Positions 1 to 39,110 of a DNA stretch of 64,000 bases are shown one piece after another (position 1 is the first letter of the stretch; each line of letters starts with the position of its first letter). The translations under genes were made by a program, and so were the position numbers. Source of the stretch: Megalonaias nervosa (Eukaryota > Mollusca > Bivalvia > Unionida > Unionidae); contig JAECUM010012904.1 of NCBI GenBank assembly GCA_016617855.1, forward strand, positions 21,474 to 85,473. Reading direction: 5' to 3'. The notes beneath the pieces are model-generated. The model saw nothing but the letters and a program-made list of their open reading frames with translations, was not told the DNA's origin and made no database searches.

Positions 1-197
1 ATCTCTGCATGCACTGAAGTGTTCACCATCCTCGCAACGAGTTATACATTTCACATTAAAGTATGTGCAATGGCATACAACATGTCTATTTACATTTGCG
101 GACGTTAATAAGCTTGCGACACGGTGCTGATGTCGATCTGAGCCGAGTTTACTTGTGTTGTTATTGGTGCTGATCCAGGTGAACTTGTGATTTTTGA

Positions 198-377
198 AGA
201 TCAACTGGCAAACTTAAAACGTTAAACGTAAACATTCAATACATCATTGTCAATCTCAAAGGCGCTGTCGCAAAGAACCTGGCAGAAGTCACAGAGAACG
301 GTGGAATCAGAGACAGCTGTGCAGCAGTTGTCTATATCAAAGAATATGTTGATACTAAAGCTGCAAGAAGAAAATAC
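198..377 (+). other. Candidate ectodomain exon of the receptor phosphatase gene (weak)
   Basis: An open frame runs from about 198 to a stop near 390. It contains a beta-strand-like stretch (QYIIVNLKG) followed by a Cys-containing segment ending in VVYIKEYVDT, which recalls a fibronectin III domain of receptor phosphatases. A possible GT donor is at 378. It lies upstream of, and in the same direction as, the transmembrane exon. The phase does not join cleanly to the next candidate exon, so it may be an ectodomain exon, an unused exon or chance. Confidence 0.25.
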
Positions 378-683
378 GTGGATGAATGATCGCTAAAGTG
401 TCCGCACCACCACGCGTAGTAACCTCTTCAATCTCAGTTAGGAGAATATTAGTCAAATAAGAAGTGAAACCAATTGGAGAGACACTCTTAACAAATGGCC
501 GATTTTTAAATTTATTTTGTGGTATGAGTAGGTTTGATAGACATAAACCTCACATTGTAAAGGTGTGCGAGTCCGGCGCATACTTGTTTATCATAATTAG
601 AACTAAAGGTACGTGAGGTCGAATGGGACTGACGATAAATGATAAGCGATATCTTGATCTTGATGTTTTTATTTCTTACACAG

Positions 684-753
684 ATGCAATAACAGCATCA
701 TTAGTTGCCAGAAATGAAATTCAGTTTGAAGCACTTAACATTTATTATCATGG
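684..753 (+). other. Candidate fibronectin III exon (weak)
   Basis: A pyrimidine-rich acceptor (ttcttacacag) precedes a short open frame reading AITASLVARNEI followed by an aromatic-rich IYYHG. This resembles the YITA...YxGY segment of class R2B FN3 domains. A GT donor follows at 754. The open frame ends in phase 2, whereas the transmembrane exon at 1231 needs one leftover base, so the two cannot be joined directly. Either an exon is missing or this is a decayed exon. Confidence 0.25.
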
Positions 754-1230
754 GTATTTAAACGTCGTTGTTGTTTATGTTTAAGATTAGATTTTATCAT
801 CATTATATCATTAATGGAATCTGACCGCGGTGATGAGTATCATTGTTGCGGGCGTTTTGGTTCCTCTGGACCTCTCTGCCCCCCCCCCCCCATGACTCAC
901 CACATGCATGGTTTGTGTAGTTACTAAACATGCATGAGTCGCATGGATAGCATGTGGGTAAAGTGTGTCATGAGAAAGGGACAAAAACGGATAGCAGTGA
1001 CCCATGAGGGTCAGTGGAGTGTTGTTCGTTATTTGGTATGGAATGCCCATTTATGAACATGAGGAACATAGTTACATTCCCCATGTTACTTAATGACAAG
1101 ATACAGAAAATGTAAATATAAATAGTGTTGCTATATCGGAATGTGTTTCAACCTTCAGAATATTTACCACTGACAAAACAATCACTCGAGTAGATATACG
1201 TTTAATATTGATTATTTTCCTATGTTTCAG

Positions 1231-27179
<25,949 letters not shown>

Positions 27180-28410
27180 AGGTCATTTCAATAAAACTGG
27201 TGTAACTTACGTACTTACGCACAAAGTTAGAAGTTACGCATGCTGTAACTTACGGAAAGTGGGCGTTTCTCGCAAGTGTACGTAAATCCTATACATCGTC
27301 GTAACCTGCCGCGGGTTTATTCCTATGACTCTTCAGCTACAGGAGACAAGAAAGTTGTTGTTGGTGACGTAATCTTCCGGCACGAATGACGGCTTCACAG
27401 ACGATAAAAACATCTTCACTGACAACCATAATGGCAGAGGAGGACTCACAGTCTGGTAAATGGTCTTAGGGGGTAATTCAGTACCTAACAGAATTACGAC
27501 AAACTATGGGAAGCTTTTTGGTAGCTACACCACTGCAGTTACAGATATAACTACAAACAAAAGATATACAAGTAGAAAGATGTTCATAAAAAACTAATAA
27601 TGGACATAGAAATATAATAGGTTACAATTTAGTTTATATATTATTTGAAAAATAATTTTATGCGGTTTGTATATCAACGTCAGTGTTATAAGAATCTTGA
27701 TTAGCATCATTAATGTCATTGTAAAATATGTACTTAATATTTGTGCTTTAACTTTTTCCTAATAATATAATCTTGAGTTAATAGTTTGTTATTAGTTTTC
27801 TTATGAAATTATTTCTCTTCAATATTTACTGTACAAATCAATATTAAATCATTTAGCTCCATGTGTAAATGATTTAATGATACCCAGACAACATATACAT
27901 ACAATAAGAGAAAGGAAAATGAAGAGAAGAAATTGTTCTTACAAAAAAGAACATTAGAAGAAAATTGAAAATTCTTGAAAAAATGTTTTACTTGAAAAGA
28001 GAAAATATGATAAAACAGCATCATAATTATTAGTGTCCCCTACCCTATATATTTTGTGTAACCAAGAATATGCACATATTTTTGAATACCTTAAAACACA
28101 TGACAACCAACCAGACCTTATCTAGCTATTAATTTCGTTATATTTATTATAAATCTGTGTGCAACAGTGTGGCAGATTTTTGTGTTTGGAAAGGTAGGGA
28201 AACATGTATGTGGTCCTTTGTTGCAAGATAAAACCAGTGCATTGAAAAATAATGATTGGGAGGGAAGACAATACTTTCCGTTCTCAAAAACACAGATGTG
28301 AAATTTAATGTATACAGCAATAGATGAAAAGCTAATTGAATAGAAATTGGGCATGTTTTATATTACTAAAAGTGTCGTTTAAATGGTTTTGTTTTAAGTT
28401 CTTGTTTTTA

Positions 28411-28463
<53 letters not shown>

Positions 28464-29001
28464 CGATATATAATGAGTATTCTTTTCAAAAACAAAACAC
28501 AAACTAGCCCGTGAACCCCCTGCAAGCTAGCAGATTCTCAAGGGGCATGTAAATCTTTCCGAGTGGCATATTTAAATATGAATTGATGAGGCAAAATACA
28601 AACCTGAATGTGTGCGGGTAGTCGATGAGATCACAACGTTAGTCTCTCACCTAATGTATCAGTTAAGGATAATGTTTCTTGGAAAGCGAGATCTTGATAT
28701 AAACAATAGGTCATTCAGAGTATCGATGACCTGTGTTCTGTCCCGAAACACATGTTGGCGTCGCAAACTTTGTACGACATTTTGATTTTGAGTAAGTCCG
28801 ACGATGATAAAAGCAGCCATTTTGCCTTGGGCAAAACTTACCCCATCTACGTGCCTGCCTTAACGTTACGCGAGTATTTACGTTAATGCGTAGTTTATGG
28901 AACGTTAGTGAAACAGAAAGATTCTGCTCACGCAAGGGCGTTTGCGTAACTTACACCAGACATATGTATGCAACGCTTACTCACTTTTGTGAAACGGACC
29001 C
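27180..29001 (-). mobile_element. PIF/Harbinger-type DNA transposon relic
   Basis: The right end on the minus strand reads GGGGTCCGTTTCACAAAAGTG followed by AGTAAG. The left end reads GGTCATTTCAATAAAACTGGTGTAACTTACG, an imperfect inverted match with shared GTGTAACTTACG motifs. Inside, on the minus strand (about 28640-28830), is a segment with LRRQHVFRDRTQVIDTLND and FISRSRFPRN. That is the N-terminal pattern of HARBI1-like transposases (RVFRDR...D.L.DxxLISRYRFxR). Stops follow, and no catalytic DDE domain was found, so it is a truncated copy. A (CA)n tract lies at 28411-28461. Confidence 0.6.
28411..28461. repeat. (CA)n microsatellite
   Basis: About 50 bp of CA inside the Harbinger relic. 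Confidence 0.95.
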
Positions 29002-30438
29002 CATGTCTTTTATCCACTCATAACTGAATACATTAATAGCTTAGATGAAGTTCATGTGCAAACATAATACTGAGCACACGCGTGAGGTGCGTCGTAAAGA
29101 GTATTCACGATAATTTAGGGTCAATGAAGTAAAGTTACCTGAAGGTTTGTAAAAAGTGAATGAACAACATCATGATGTAAATAATAGGTTGCACCTCTAA
29201 ATAGACCTACCCCAGATCAATTTACATATTTTGTGATCTTTAGTTTGTATATAAACATCATGACCTGAATACCAGGTATGAATAATTTATATAATCTGAT
29301 TTAGTATTGACAGGTAGCAAAGAGAACAGACCCATTGTTTGACCAAAACCAATGATTCTTTAACTTAAAAGCACAAATACGTTACTTCTTTATAATAACT
29401 GGCGAAGACACCATTGACCAAAAATATGTTATTGTAACATTCGTTATCGTTCAAAAGAATCTGACCAAAAGAGATGAAAAAGCAGTGAACTTTCGTTCGG
29501 AAAATATCGTGCAATTATGGAGTTCTTGTTTAGTGAAGAGATATTGTAATATTTTCACATCAACAGTTTAGCCTTTAATGCGACACGATAACTACAAAGT
29601 TCTTAAAAAATGATTAACATTATTAATGTGAGGTTCGTTTGTGTTACAAAATCTCAGTTCAGTATATTTTCCTCTGAATATCAAAAACTGACAAAATTGA
29701 TTACCGCATTTAATTTCTACAAATATTGAAATCTTTGTGCAAATTCCTCCAGGCGTGACGTTATTGGGATCAAACTTCAATAATAATATATTTCTTCATA
29801 AGTATCGATATGTGTACTGCATAATGAATGTCTGGAAAACGGAAACAAATCAATTATAATAACACATAAGACGAAAAGCCTATTAGATTTACGTTATAAT
29901 CCCTGACAAAATTAATCCTCCATGACTGCAATAATGCATTGGAAAATATTTTTCTAAAATCTTTGTCGGTTTTTTATTATTACCAAGGAGCGAAAACAAA
30001 GTTTCATAATGAACATTAATCACTAAAACGATAATAAAAGAAGGAAAGAAAATCCAGTGGACAGAAGTAAGGAAAACTATTAGTTATCTAACTGTCTCAT
30101 TTCTTTATTACGTTTTTATGTTAAATTTACTGTACACATTTCTGTTCTGAATGGAACTCTGTATTAAAAGATGCACTATGTAGTTTGTTTGTCAAAAGAA
30201 GGAGTCGGTAACAAATGCATATTTTAATTTTGAAATGTTCGCTGTATTCATGTCATTCTAATCATTCAGACCGTTTAAAGTTTTTTACAGTATACGTACT
30301 TCACATTGCATTTTATGTTTAGTAAGAATATATTATGTTTGGCATGCTTCTGCTATTTATTCCAATACTTTGTTCAACCAAATCGACGAATTTTGTAGTG
30401 ATCAATGATTAGAAACTATTTACAGTAGTTACCTGGGT

Positions 30439-30495
<57 letters not shown>

Positions 30496-31190
30496 GAGGA
30501 GGAGGAGGGGGTAGAGATGACATCGAAATATGCCTCTTGGCCTTCAACTTTTAATAATACCCTGGATGCCAGATCTACGGTTAGGGAACATTTTGCAGGG
30601 GATGGAACTATAACTCTTAAAAACATGGGTATATGCACTTTTGATGCCGAAATGTAGCTAAACTGCTGCATGGAACTAATCTGATTTTGTTATAAAATGG
30701 TAATTTCATGGGTGAATCAAACCGACTTGTAAACTCTATTTTAATTGTAAGGCATACTAAATCCTGTACCGTAGTGAATGAAATTCATCGCTTAGATGCC
30801 TTTTATGCTTCACTATTATTGAAGGTTCATTAATAACCATTTCTGTGCCACTGCATTTTGTCTCCCTTACTAGTTCAATGACCAATTAATTTATATAAAT
30901 AAAAAAGGTACATGAATGTATTGATCCATGAATAGATGCATACATACATACATACGTACATACATACATACATGCGTGCGTGCGTGCGTGCTTGCGTGCG
31001 TGCGTGCATACGTACGTACATGCATACATTGGTGCATCTCTAAGTAAGTACATGTTGAAAGATCCAGGCTGAGTACGCAATATTGCACAAACGAATAAAT
31101 CGAATAAAATTATCTTTATGATATCAGCTATGCATTTGATAGATTAGACTGAATGATGAATTGTTGAGTTGATTCTTTAGCATTTCAAAC
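29002..31190. other. Gene-poor interval with simple repeats
   Basis: I see no supported gene here. It holds a (GA)n-(GGA)n tract at about 30440-30510 and a tetranucleotide ATAC/CGTG array at about 30936-31030. Confidence 0.55.
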
Positions 31191-31192
31191 AT

Positions 31193-31850
31193 TTGTCTTC
31201 GCATCAGTTTATCACTCTAAAAACACGCGAAGCTACAACAGAGCGTGAAATAATGCCAGTTGTATTTAATAAGGCGGGTATAGCCACACAGAGTGATTTC
31301 CTCCTGATCATCAATCAGATAAGAATTGGGCGTCGCATTGATATCTACGATTGCATTATCGTCCTTAAGTACACAACCTAATTCATGTCAAGTGGGGTCG
31401 TCAAAGTATGATCACTACCAGTCTTATTATTTACTATTGGACAATGGTTCTTATATAGTAAGACTACATAAAAACATAATGGATTACGAATTAGACAAAG
31501 GATTATCGTATAATCTCTGGGCAGTTAAGCACACTGTGTCTGAGGATTGCCATACTTTCATGCCATGTGCAGTAAATGAATACACGTGCCGTTTTGGTTT
31601 AATAATATCTGAAGCGAACAGGAAACTTGCTGTGACAAGGATGAGATTCTCGAATGTTGCAATGGAAATATGCATTCAGCCATATCTTCGCCTGACACGA
31701 TCGCCTGAAAAGTTTGGCTAGATATTGATAAAAACCGCAGAAACGAAATGGGTACTTGTCAGCTGATACCAGTAATTGCTCACTGTCTAGAAAATAATTT
31801 TAGAAGCGAGTACAGATGTTTACAATCAGAAAGTTTTGATGCAGGTGTGT
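31193..31850 (+). other. Unidentified broken coding-like segment
   Basis: Two adjacent open frames (about 31193-31381 and 31326-31721) encode a peptide with FLLIINQIRIGRRIDIYDC and a later one with CAVNEYTCRFGLIISE. The second has a loose resemblance in spacing to the YWP...FG strand of a D2 phosphatase exon, but I cannot confirm it. There are no clean splice sites. It could be a decayed duplicate of the upstream gene or an unrelated relic. Confidence 0.2.
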
Positions 31851-31989
31851 AAACTGCAATAATCACCTTGATTTGTAAACACATTGAGAAACATTTATTA
31901 TCCTGAGAAATCTTTCTGGAAAGTTCTGCATTTATGGTGATTTTATTGTTACGTATATGTAATTTAATTACTTGTGTGGTTTAAATTCT

Positions 31990-33010
31990 TTTTTATTTTA
32001 TTTTTATTTCATTACATGTTATTGTAATGATAACTTTATTCACTGGATTTGACATTTTTCGGACAATTCAGTTCAGTTCAGTAAATAACCAGTATTGCTA
32101 CATTGTAATTTTAGCTGACCTAGTTCCTGACCTTGATTCAGAATTGGTAAACAACTTTTTTTTATTTCTTTCCTCGAGTGAAAATCATTGGTCGTGATCA
32201 AGGTCATACTTGGCTTGCGTTTCAGTTCTATGCAAACAATTTTTTTTTAAAACTTTTATTCAATCTTATTGATTCGTTCAGCAGAATCAAATTCGTCCAT
32301 GGCGTACGTGTCAGCCGGCCTATGGTCTTACTACGCCATTCGAACTAAGTGACCACGTGACCCCATCACGTGATCTAAAATTGCGTTTAAAACTAACGTT
32401 TTATAGTGCTTTAATTCAGTCGTAAATCATACCTTCGGAGCTCAAAGGTATTTTGTGTTGTGACCAGTTGAATTGAGTATTTATTTTAAAAAAATTTATT
32501 TTCCCTGGAGACTTTATCTAGTGTTCATCAATATTCTTGGGCAAAGTCATTTTCTGAAAATTATTCGGAATTCTAAAGCCGGAATTTATTTCTTGGTGAT
32601 TCAACAAGGAATTGTTGACACATCAACACAAAAAAGGTTATAGAAGACATCATCGCCTTCCATCTTGGAAGTTCATCGGGATTCGAACTTTGATTCATTT
32701 AAAACTTTTTAGTGATAGAACTTATATTTTTAAATTCTAGGATTAATTTTTGGATTAGATTCACAAACCGTATGTCCTTTTTCATATTTTTACCTTGTTT
32801 TCTAGGGAAATAAATTATTTAGATAAATTTACAAAGCTTGTTGGCTTCACTCTTTTCTTTGTTACTTTAGTACGAGCCTAGACACGTAATATTATATATT
32901 ATTATAGTATAAAAATAACTGATTATGTAAAGTCATATCGTCCTGTCATAACTCATTACATCCTGACCAACCATCTAGAAGCGTATAACTCAATAACGTT
33001 AGCGGGTCAT
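31990..33010. other. Possible solo LTR-like segment
   Basis: This segment has no open frames and has a locally different texture (cgtgtcagccggcctatgg, ccacgtgaccccatcacgtg). It ends near agcgggtcatttgttcgggg, which looks like a primer-binding-site junction. No matching second LTR was found by eye. Confidence 0.2.
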
Positions 33011-35059
33011 TTGTTCGGGGTGAGTAAAAGAAAAATTATTAAAATATGCGACGCGCCACTTACTGAATTAAAAACCGGCGTGTGTCGTAAAATATTAGGA
33101 TAATGCTGATAATTCTGATATAATTTCAATAGTGTCGTCTCTAGTATGATATCAATTCAGCTGGTAAATCAACGTCTGTTACTTTCTCTCCCACAGCATC
33201 CGTGTGGTGTCCATGCGCTAGAATACACAGTATTAGGACACTATGGTCATAAACTAAGTATCAGAAAGAAGTAGAACCAACAAATTTTGTAAAACGTAAC
33301 AAATAATGTAAATATCAGAGTTATTAATCAAACGGTGAGAGGAACTTACAGTATTATGATGTGAATTCAAATTAATCCTGAAAAAGTTCTCTGAAAATCC
33401 AAAGGAATAAAACGTTCCATAAAAATTTCATATCTACAAACATACTGGTCCTCTAAGAATCGTGACGTTGTCAAATTGGCGTTGTCTAGAACTCCACTGA
33501 ATAATTCACAATAGTTCCAAAATAATATTATTGTCCATTGAGAACTTTCTATTTCCACTGAACAGTCCCCACAAATGGTTTTCTCTCGAACAATATCAGT
33601 TACAACATAAAACACACCTGCAGACTTGATGTTACAACATGAACACAAGACATAACAATGACACCAATATATAAATTAATCTCATTGCTCATTTCTCACA
33701 TTATATACACAATCAAGAGTCTATTACGACTATATGTCGCAATGTACCCCATGTGACAGACCTTATTACCCAATCTAATATTTAAAATACCTATTCATGT
33801 AATCAAACCCATCCAATGTAAATTCACTCAATTCTTCTAAGATACCGCCTGTCGTAAACATATTTAATAATAATTATATTAATAGTAACTGTCAAGACAT
33901 ATGTAAGAATCTATTTATGAATATTATGCAATGTTACGTTCTTTAATATCCTAAATTAGACCCTACGCACTTATGCTAAATTCAGCTATAGGTAATTAAT
34001 TTAATTTATAAGCATTAATAAAAATTACACAAATTAGGCAAAATGATGTACCAGAAGTTACCAGAAATATAGATATACATAATACCTACCCTCATAAAGA
34101 AACAAAAATTATGCAATTCATCTTTCTTTTACCAAATTAATCAAACATACAAATTGCGATAATAATGAAATTACACAGGAAGATGTATAATGAATGTACA
34201 AATATGTGTACAAAATGAAACAATACAGAACTCCTATACACGTTAAAGTGCATCTGCGATTAAATTTTCTATTCAATTTAGTGTGCAGAATGTCGATATT
34301 TTATCCGTGCAACATTCAACATTCAACTCTATCAGAACAATCTTTTTTTTTCCATTTTGTTGATGAAAGTAAGGAAGTTATGATCACTGAATACTATAAA
34401 CGGAGAAGACCAGAATTAACATACACTTCAAAGTGTTGTAAAGCCAAAATTGAAAGCCAAACACTCATTCTCGATAGTAGAATAATGTCTCAAAGCTTGT
34501 TTAAATAGCGAAATAGCACATTGCATGATCCACGCCATTTTCATCTTTCTGAATTATTACGCCAGCAGCCTAACATTACTTGCATGAACAGACATTTTAA
34601 ACGATTGGTTGAAACCTGGAGCTGGAAGAACTGGCCGACTTTTAAGCATGGCCTCTACGTTTTCGACCGCAGCCTGACATGTCAGACCAATAAAATATGG
34701 TCTTTCTACTCAATAAATCGATCAGGGGCTCAAGAACTATGCAACAATGTGAGCAAAATTTCCGATAATGTCCAGCTATGGATAAATATTCGCATCAGCT
34801 TCGTTTCTGATAGGCACAGGAATTCAAAGATAGCTTTAACGTTAGATTCTACAAGCTTGATTGACTTGACCATGCTTCCCAATATGTCCTACAAATGTGA
34901 CACAAGCTAGGAAAAATAACTTTTACTTAAATTCATTGTCAAATTTGACATACTCAGTCGAACGAAAAATATCCGGATCGTTTCTAGGAGATCTTATCAG
35001 GAATCGCTCTATGTAATGATGTCGTCGATATGTGCATCTCAGCCATCTTTACAAGATGG

Positions 35060-36985
35060 TATCATGTTTATTAAGCGCTGGAATGCTGAGTTATTTCTCT
35101 TCCGCCTTTATGGAGTGTCGATTAAGTCGTTTACTTTCGTTTTAACAGTATAGGGACCATAATACATAACCTGAAGAGGATTTGGAGGTATGGATGAAAG
35201 ACTCAGAACTTTATCACCCAAGCTGATATGCTCATTCTTTTGAAGTCCTGTCATATCTTACTTTCATTTTTGATTGTGTAGACTGGATATTATTTCTTGC
35301 CACCTCAGAAGCTTTCGCCAGTTTGTATTTAAATTCAGAGACATAATCAAGTAAATGATTCTCTGATTTATCTGTTAAAAGAAGTTTCTTTTTCAACAAC
35401 TTCATTGGTCCACGAACAGTGTGTCAAACAAAAAATTCAAACGGGCTCAACCCTAAGGACTCTTAAACTGACTCCCTAACAGGAAACAACGATAAATGAA
35501 TACCTTCGCCCCAATATTTTCTGATGTCAAAACAATATGACTTTATCAAATTAAGTAAAGTCTGATGAAATCTTTGCAAAGCTCCCTCGCTTTCATGGTG
35601 ATAAGCAAATAACAGAAATTGTTGGATACCTAATTCAAATATAACTTGTAGGAAGATCTCTGACATGAAATTAGAAGCTTGATCAGATTAGATGGATTTT
35701 GAAAGAAAAAAGGGGTAAGGAACTTTGTTAAGGCTTTAACTATTGATATAGTGGTAATATTCCGTACAAGAAATACCTCTGTAAACCATGTCGATGCATA
35801 TATTATGGTCAATAAGTAATGGCTAGCTGATACGGTTTTACGGAAGGAACCTACTCAGTCTACCATTATTCTGCCAAATGGTTCGTCAAATGCAGGAATA
35901 GGTTGCAAAAGAGCTTTAGATATCATTTGATTGGGCTTTCCTACCATTTGACAAGTGTGACAAAATCTGTAGTATTTAGAAACATCACTCTTAGTTATCG
36001 GCCAATAAAAATAATGTAAGATCTTGTCATAGGTTTAATTGACTCTTAAATGATCAGCCAAGGGATTTTAATCAGCTAAACTAGGAATTTCCTGTCTATG
36101 CGACTTAGGAACAATAATTTGATAGTTCACTGAACAATCGTCATCATGAACCTCAGGTAGTAACCATTTTCTCATTAAAGATCTTATTTCCTTTGTGAAA
36201 ATAGAAAGTTGGTACCACTGCGGGAATGGCCTTGTTAATAGTCCTCTGAGACAAACAGAAGATCCCAGGATCTTTCTCCTCGATCGTTTCCTAGCAATAA
36301 ATAAACACCATAAATGGGCAAAACATTCACAGAGCGCCTATAGTCACTGGTCATGGAGTAAATCTGATGTTAAATTAACATATTAGAATGGAAGTTTAAT
36401 AAAACCCACATTCTACTCTTTGAACAAGAACACTCTGAGAAAAAGAAGACTTTTCATACAAAGGCAAAGTACCTGGTAATAAAAGAAACTGAGGAGCTCC
36501 TGTGTCCCTTGCTATTTTAGTAGGGACAGGATTGGCCGAATCACCAATAAGGTATATAGAACCCTTCAACAAATTGGTTATTAATTCTCCTTAATTAAAT
36601 CTGACTGGGTTTTGTTTGACCCAACAATTTTATTGTTTCCAATAAATGACCATGACCTTGACCTATGAGAAATAAGAACATTTGTCTTTGATTCTGTCTC
36701 TCTTTTAACTTAATCAGAAATAACGTGCCCTATTTTCATGCAATAGGTATACGTAGGAAGATATAAGGATTTCTAATCAGTCTTATGAGACGTTTGATTC
36801 TTATAAGTTGTGCCAGATTCAAATGTATAAGTACATGCTTGAGACTGAGGTGGTTTCTTACTAAACCTCTGCTGCGAGGAAAACGTATTGCCAAGAGAAT
36901 CCTAACTTCACTATGGACGCAGTTCTTGAATTCTTCAATTAATATTAGTTGTCTAAGTTTGTCATACTCGGTGGCGAGTAAGTGT
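35060..36985 (-). pseudogene. Ty3/gypsy LTR retrotransposon relic: gag, CCHC, protease, integrase (RT deleted)
   Basis: Read on the minus strand, pieces occur in gypsy order. They are a gag segment (YDKLRQLILIEEFKNC, about 36960-36900), a degenerate zinc knuckle (CMKIGHVISD then stop, about 36745) and an aspartic protease (IARDTGAPQFLLLPG, about 36520; the usual motif is RDTGA). The integrase zinc region (FCHTCQMVGKPN) follows near 35975. The integrase core (IMVDCVGSF, then AYHHESEGALQRFHQ at about 35600, then LFPVRESV) and C-terminus (GDKVLSL...YYGPYTV, about 35215-35140) complete it. Protease passes into the integrase zinc region within about 500 bp, so the whole RT-RNase H is missing. Many stops are present. 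The right end stops about 35 bp from the older Maverick copy. Confidence 0.75.
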
Positions 36986-37019
36986 ATATTAGCAGATGAT
37001 AATCGGATCTAAAAAGAGA

Positions 37020-37840
37020 TTATTTCTGAATATCAGCAGTAGGAATCCACGAATTAAATTCATATGGATATTCACTCCATTTGACCAATGATTGTTTACC
37101 ACGCTGCTGGATGATCCGTTCGATTCTGTAAACTTCCTGTATGGTCTTGGACAACTCCTGCTCATAAAACAACCCTAATATTGCTTCTCTGAGCAAATAT
37201 GTGATCGCATAGGTCACTGGAATAGTATTTAACACTTTATTAATTTAAACTTCTTCTGCCCAATGCGGGGTAAATCCGTTTTAGAACATTCGTTTCATTT
37301 TAGAAATCCTAACACGATCCCCTACTCGCAATTTCCTTCAATAATACAGCGCGTGTGCCACCGCGTCATTATTTTTTGTTCCCGCGCTTGAGTCGGGGTC
37401 ATTTTAATACTGCGATGCTTGGTGTTATTGTACTCCGATATCCGCTAAAGGAATACTTCTACTTCTTGTTGTGTCACTCGCTGTAAACTGTTTCCACATT
37501 TTAGTTTCTAATGTCCTATTGTATCTCTCGACAACGACAGACTTACCCTGATCATACGTCTAGTACTTTTGTATTCCTCGAGAGGATAACGAGTCCTCGA
37601 ACGTTTTGTTGTAACATTATACACGCATAATTTATTTGGTTTCATCGCTATTGACTCAGACAGGTCTCTGATGGAAACTCCGTTTACATTCTTGAGAGGA
37701 ATACTCCACGCGAACGTGCTATACACGCACGTCTATCATATTTTGCAAATATTTATATCCGTCATTATATTTTTAAAACTTGCAAACATCCACAAGTTCG
37801 GCATCATGAATATCATCCACCCCGTTGGTATTGGCTCTGC
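37020..37840 (-). pseudogene. Maverick-type integrase remnant (copy 1)
   Basis: Three pieces match, in order, the integrase at 56530-57376. They are a first-Asp region reading VDDIHDAELVDV (about 37830, with the expected catalytic Asp as Glu), STFAWSIPLKNVNGVSI (about 37710), and a C-terminal chromodomain-like end, with FYEQELSKTIQEVYRIE then KQSLVKWSEYPYEFNSWI (37235-37020). The second-Asp to Glu region is lost or unrecognisable, so the enzyme is dead. Confidence 0.75.
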
Positions 37841-37947
37841 AACATGGAAAGTTTTTCTTCCTGGTGCGTTTAGTTCATCCGCAAATTGTGGATTATTGAT
37901 GGTGATTGTGATTGTTTTCTTTTTACTCAAGCGAGTGCGTTTACTTT

Positions 37948-38405
37948 TTACATTTTCATTTTGCTTATAAGGCGAACACCCAGAGAGCGTTTACTTTTCA
38001 TCCTTTCTTCACTCATGCTAGTTTGTTTTCTTTTAACACCGATTCGTAATTTAGTTTTACCGAAAGTATGAATTGCCCGTACAACAGTTGTGTCGATACG
38101 CTCCTGCATTACAGTGGGTTCAATCGCCTGGAGTTCGTCTAACATCATGCGATAGAAACTCGACCTGTGCTTGTAATGATCGCGATAGCAGATATCATAT
38201 CTCATCGTAGTGGCGTCAACTTAAGGTTTTTGCTCTAGAAGCGGCAGATCATTCGCGTCAAGCTGATTTTCTAGAAAGTTGAAAGGTCCTGTGCATTTAT
38301 GCCCCTGTAATGTCCAGCCACCAAGTGTTTGAGGTAGTTTTCCTATGACCGAGTGAATGGTCACAACGTGTCCTATTTGTCACTGTAAATATCATCCACC
38401 AGGCT
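37948..38405 (-). pseudogene. PLA2-like domain remnant with protease stub (copy 1)
   Basis: MRYDICYRDHYKH (about 38205) and DELQAIEPTVMQERID match the intact counterpart at 56129-56545. Upstream, KLPQTLGGWTLQGHK and QLDANDLPLLEQ match its N-terminus across a stop codon. The catalytic HD pair of the PLA2 motif has become YD. A short protease-like piece (MFSKDQLPGMMKPGG, about 38440) is fused just upstream, so most of the protease gene was deleted. Confidence 0.7.
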
Positions 38406-38508
38406 TCATCATGCCTGGTAACTGGTCCTTAGAAAACATGGCGTCAAATCATGATATATTCGACAATGCTCTATTGATATCAGAATTAGTTAGCGGCACA
38501 CAGTCACA

Positions 38509-38709
38509 TTAAGAAAGAATCCTCTTCATTTGCCTTGCTTCTTTTGTTCTTTGATGACGCAGCCCTCTGCCAAATACTTTTCCGAGTAACCCTGGTAGCA
38601 TCCTGCCGGCCATACTAGCAAACAGCGGCACAAGCTGAAAATCCCACCCTGTTTTTGTCTGAGTCACCGAAATTTTTAACCTGACGTTAGTGCTAGCCTC
38701 AGTCACCAT
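38509..38709 (-). pseudogene. pX-like basic/hydrophobic minor virion protein remnant (copy 1)
   Basis: A 66-residue frame carries a central LVPLFASMAGRMLPGLLGK and a basic tail. It aligns with the IPIAPLLAGLAGSLLPNLLG segment at about 55085-55150 in the better copy and occupies the same relative place, between the glycine-rich protein and the protease/PLA2 block. Confidence 0.55.
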
Positions 38710-38949
38710 GACGTCGTCACCTCAATGCAATTGCGTTTTACTTAACCTATGGTGATCGGGTATCCTCACTTAGCAGCAGCAGCTACTTTGACATATTAAT
38801 TTTTACTCAAAGCAAGCACAAATTGTTGATATGACATTCTCGCTATATAACATTTGGTTACATAAACCTACGGTTGCGAGAAGAAAGTTCATTCCTGTCA
38901 GTGATACCGCATCCCCTGGTTAAAGCGATGATGGTTGTGGGTGTTAACC

Positions 38950-39110
38950 GTGAACGTTTCCCACAATCGCATGATGAGTCGCTGCTGATATTGCTCCGGT
39001 CGTTCCTGCTAGATCTATCGAACCTAATACTGATAAAATTTTCGGAGCCGAAGATGCAAGTATTGGTCCCATGGCACCTAACAATCCTCCTTATTTGCTA
39101 CTTTAGACTG
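38950..39110 (-). pseudogene. Glycine-rich hydrophobic protein remnant (copy 1)
   Basis: GGLLGAMGPILASSAPKILS followed by TTGAISAATHHAIVG matches the end of the gene at 54319-54782 (GGFFGPALSVMARTLIPKL, then SGAVSGATKKAVEG). Confidence 0.55.

Noticed and set aside
34521..34910. 129-residue plus-strand frame
   Set aside because: No domain or splice context; it lies beside the tail of the gypsy relic, which is read on the other strand.
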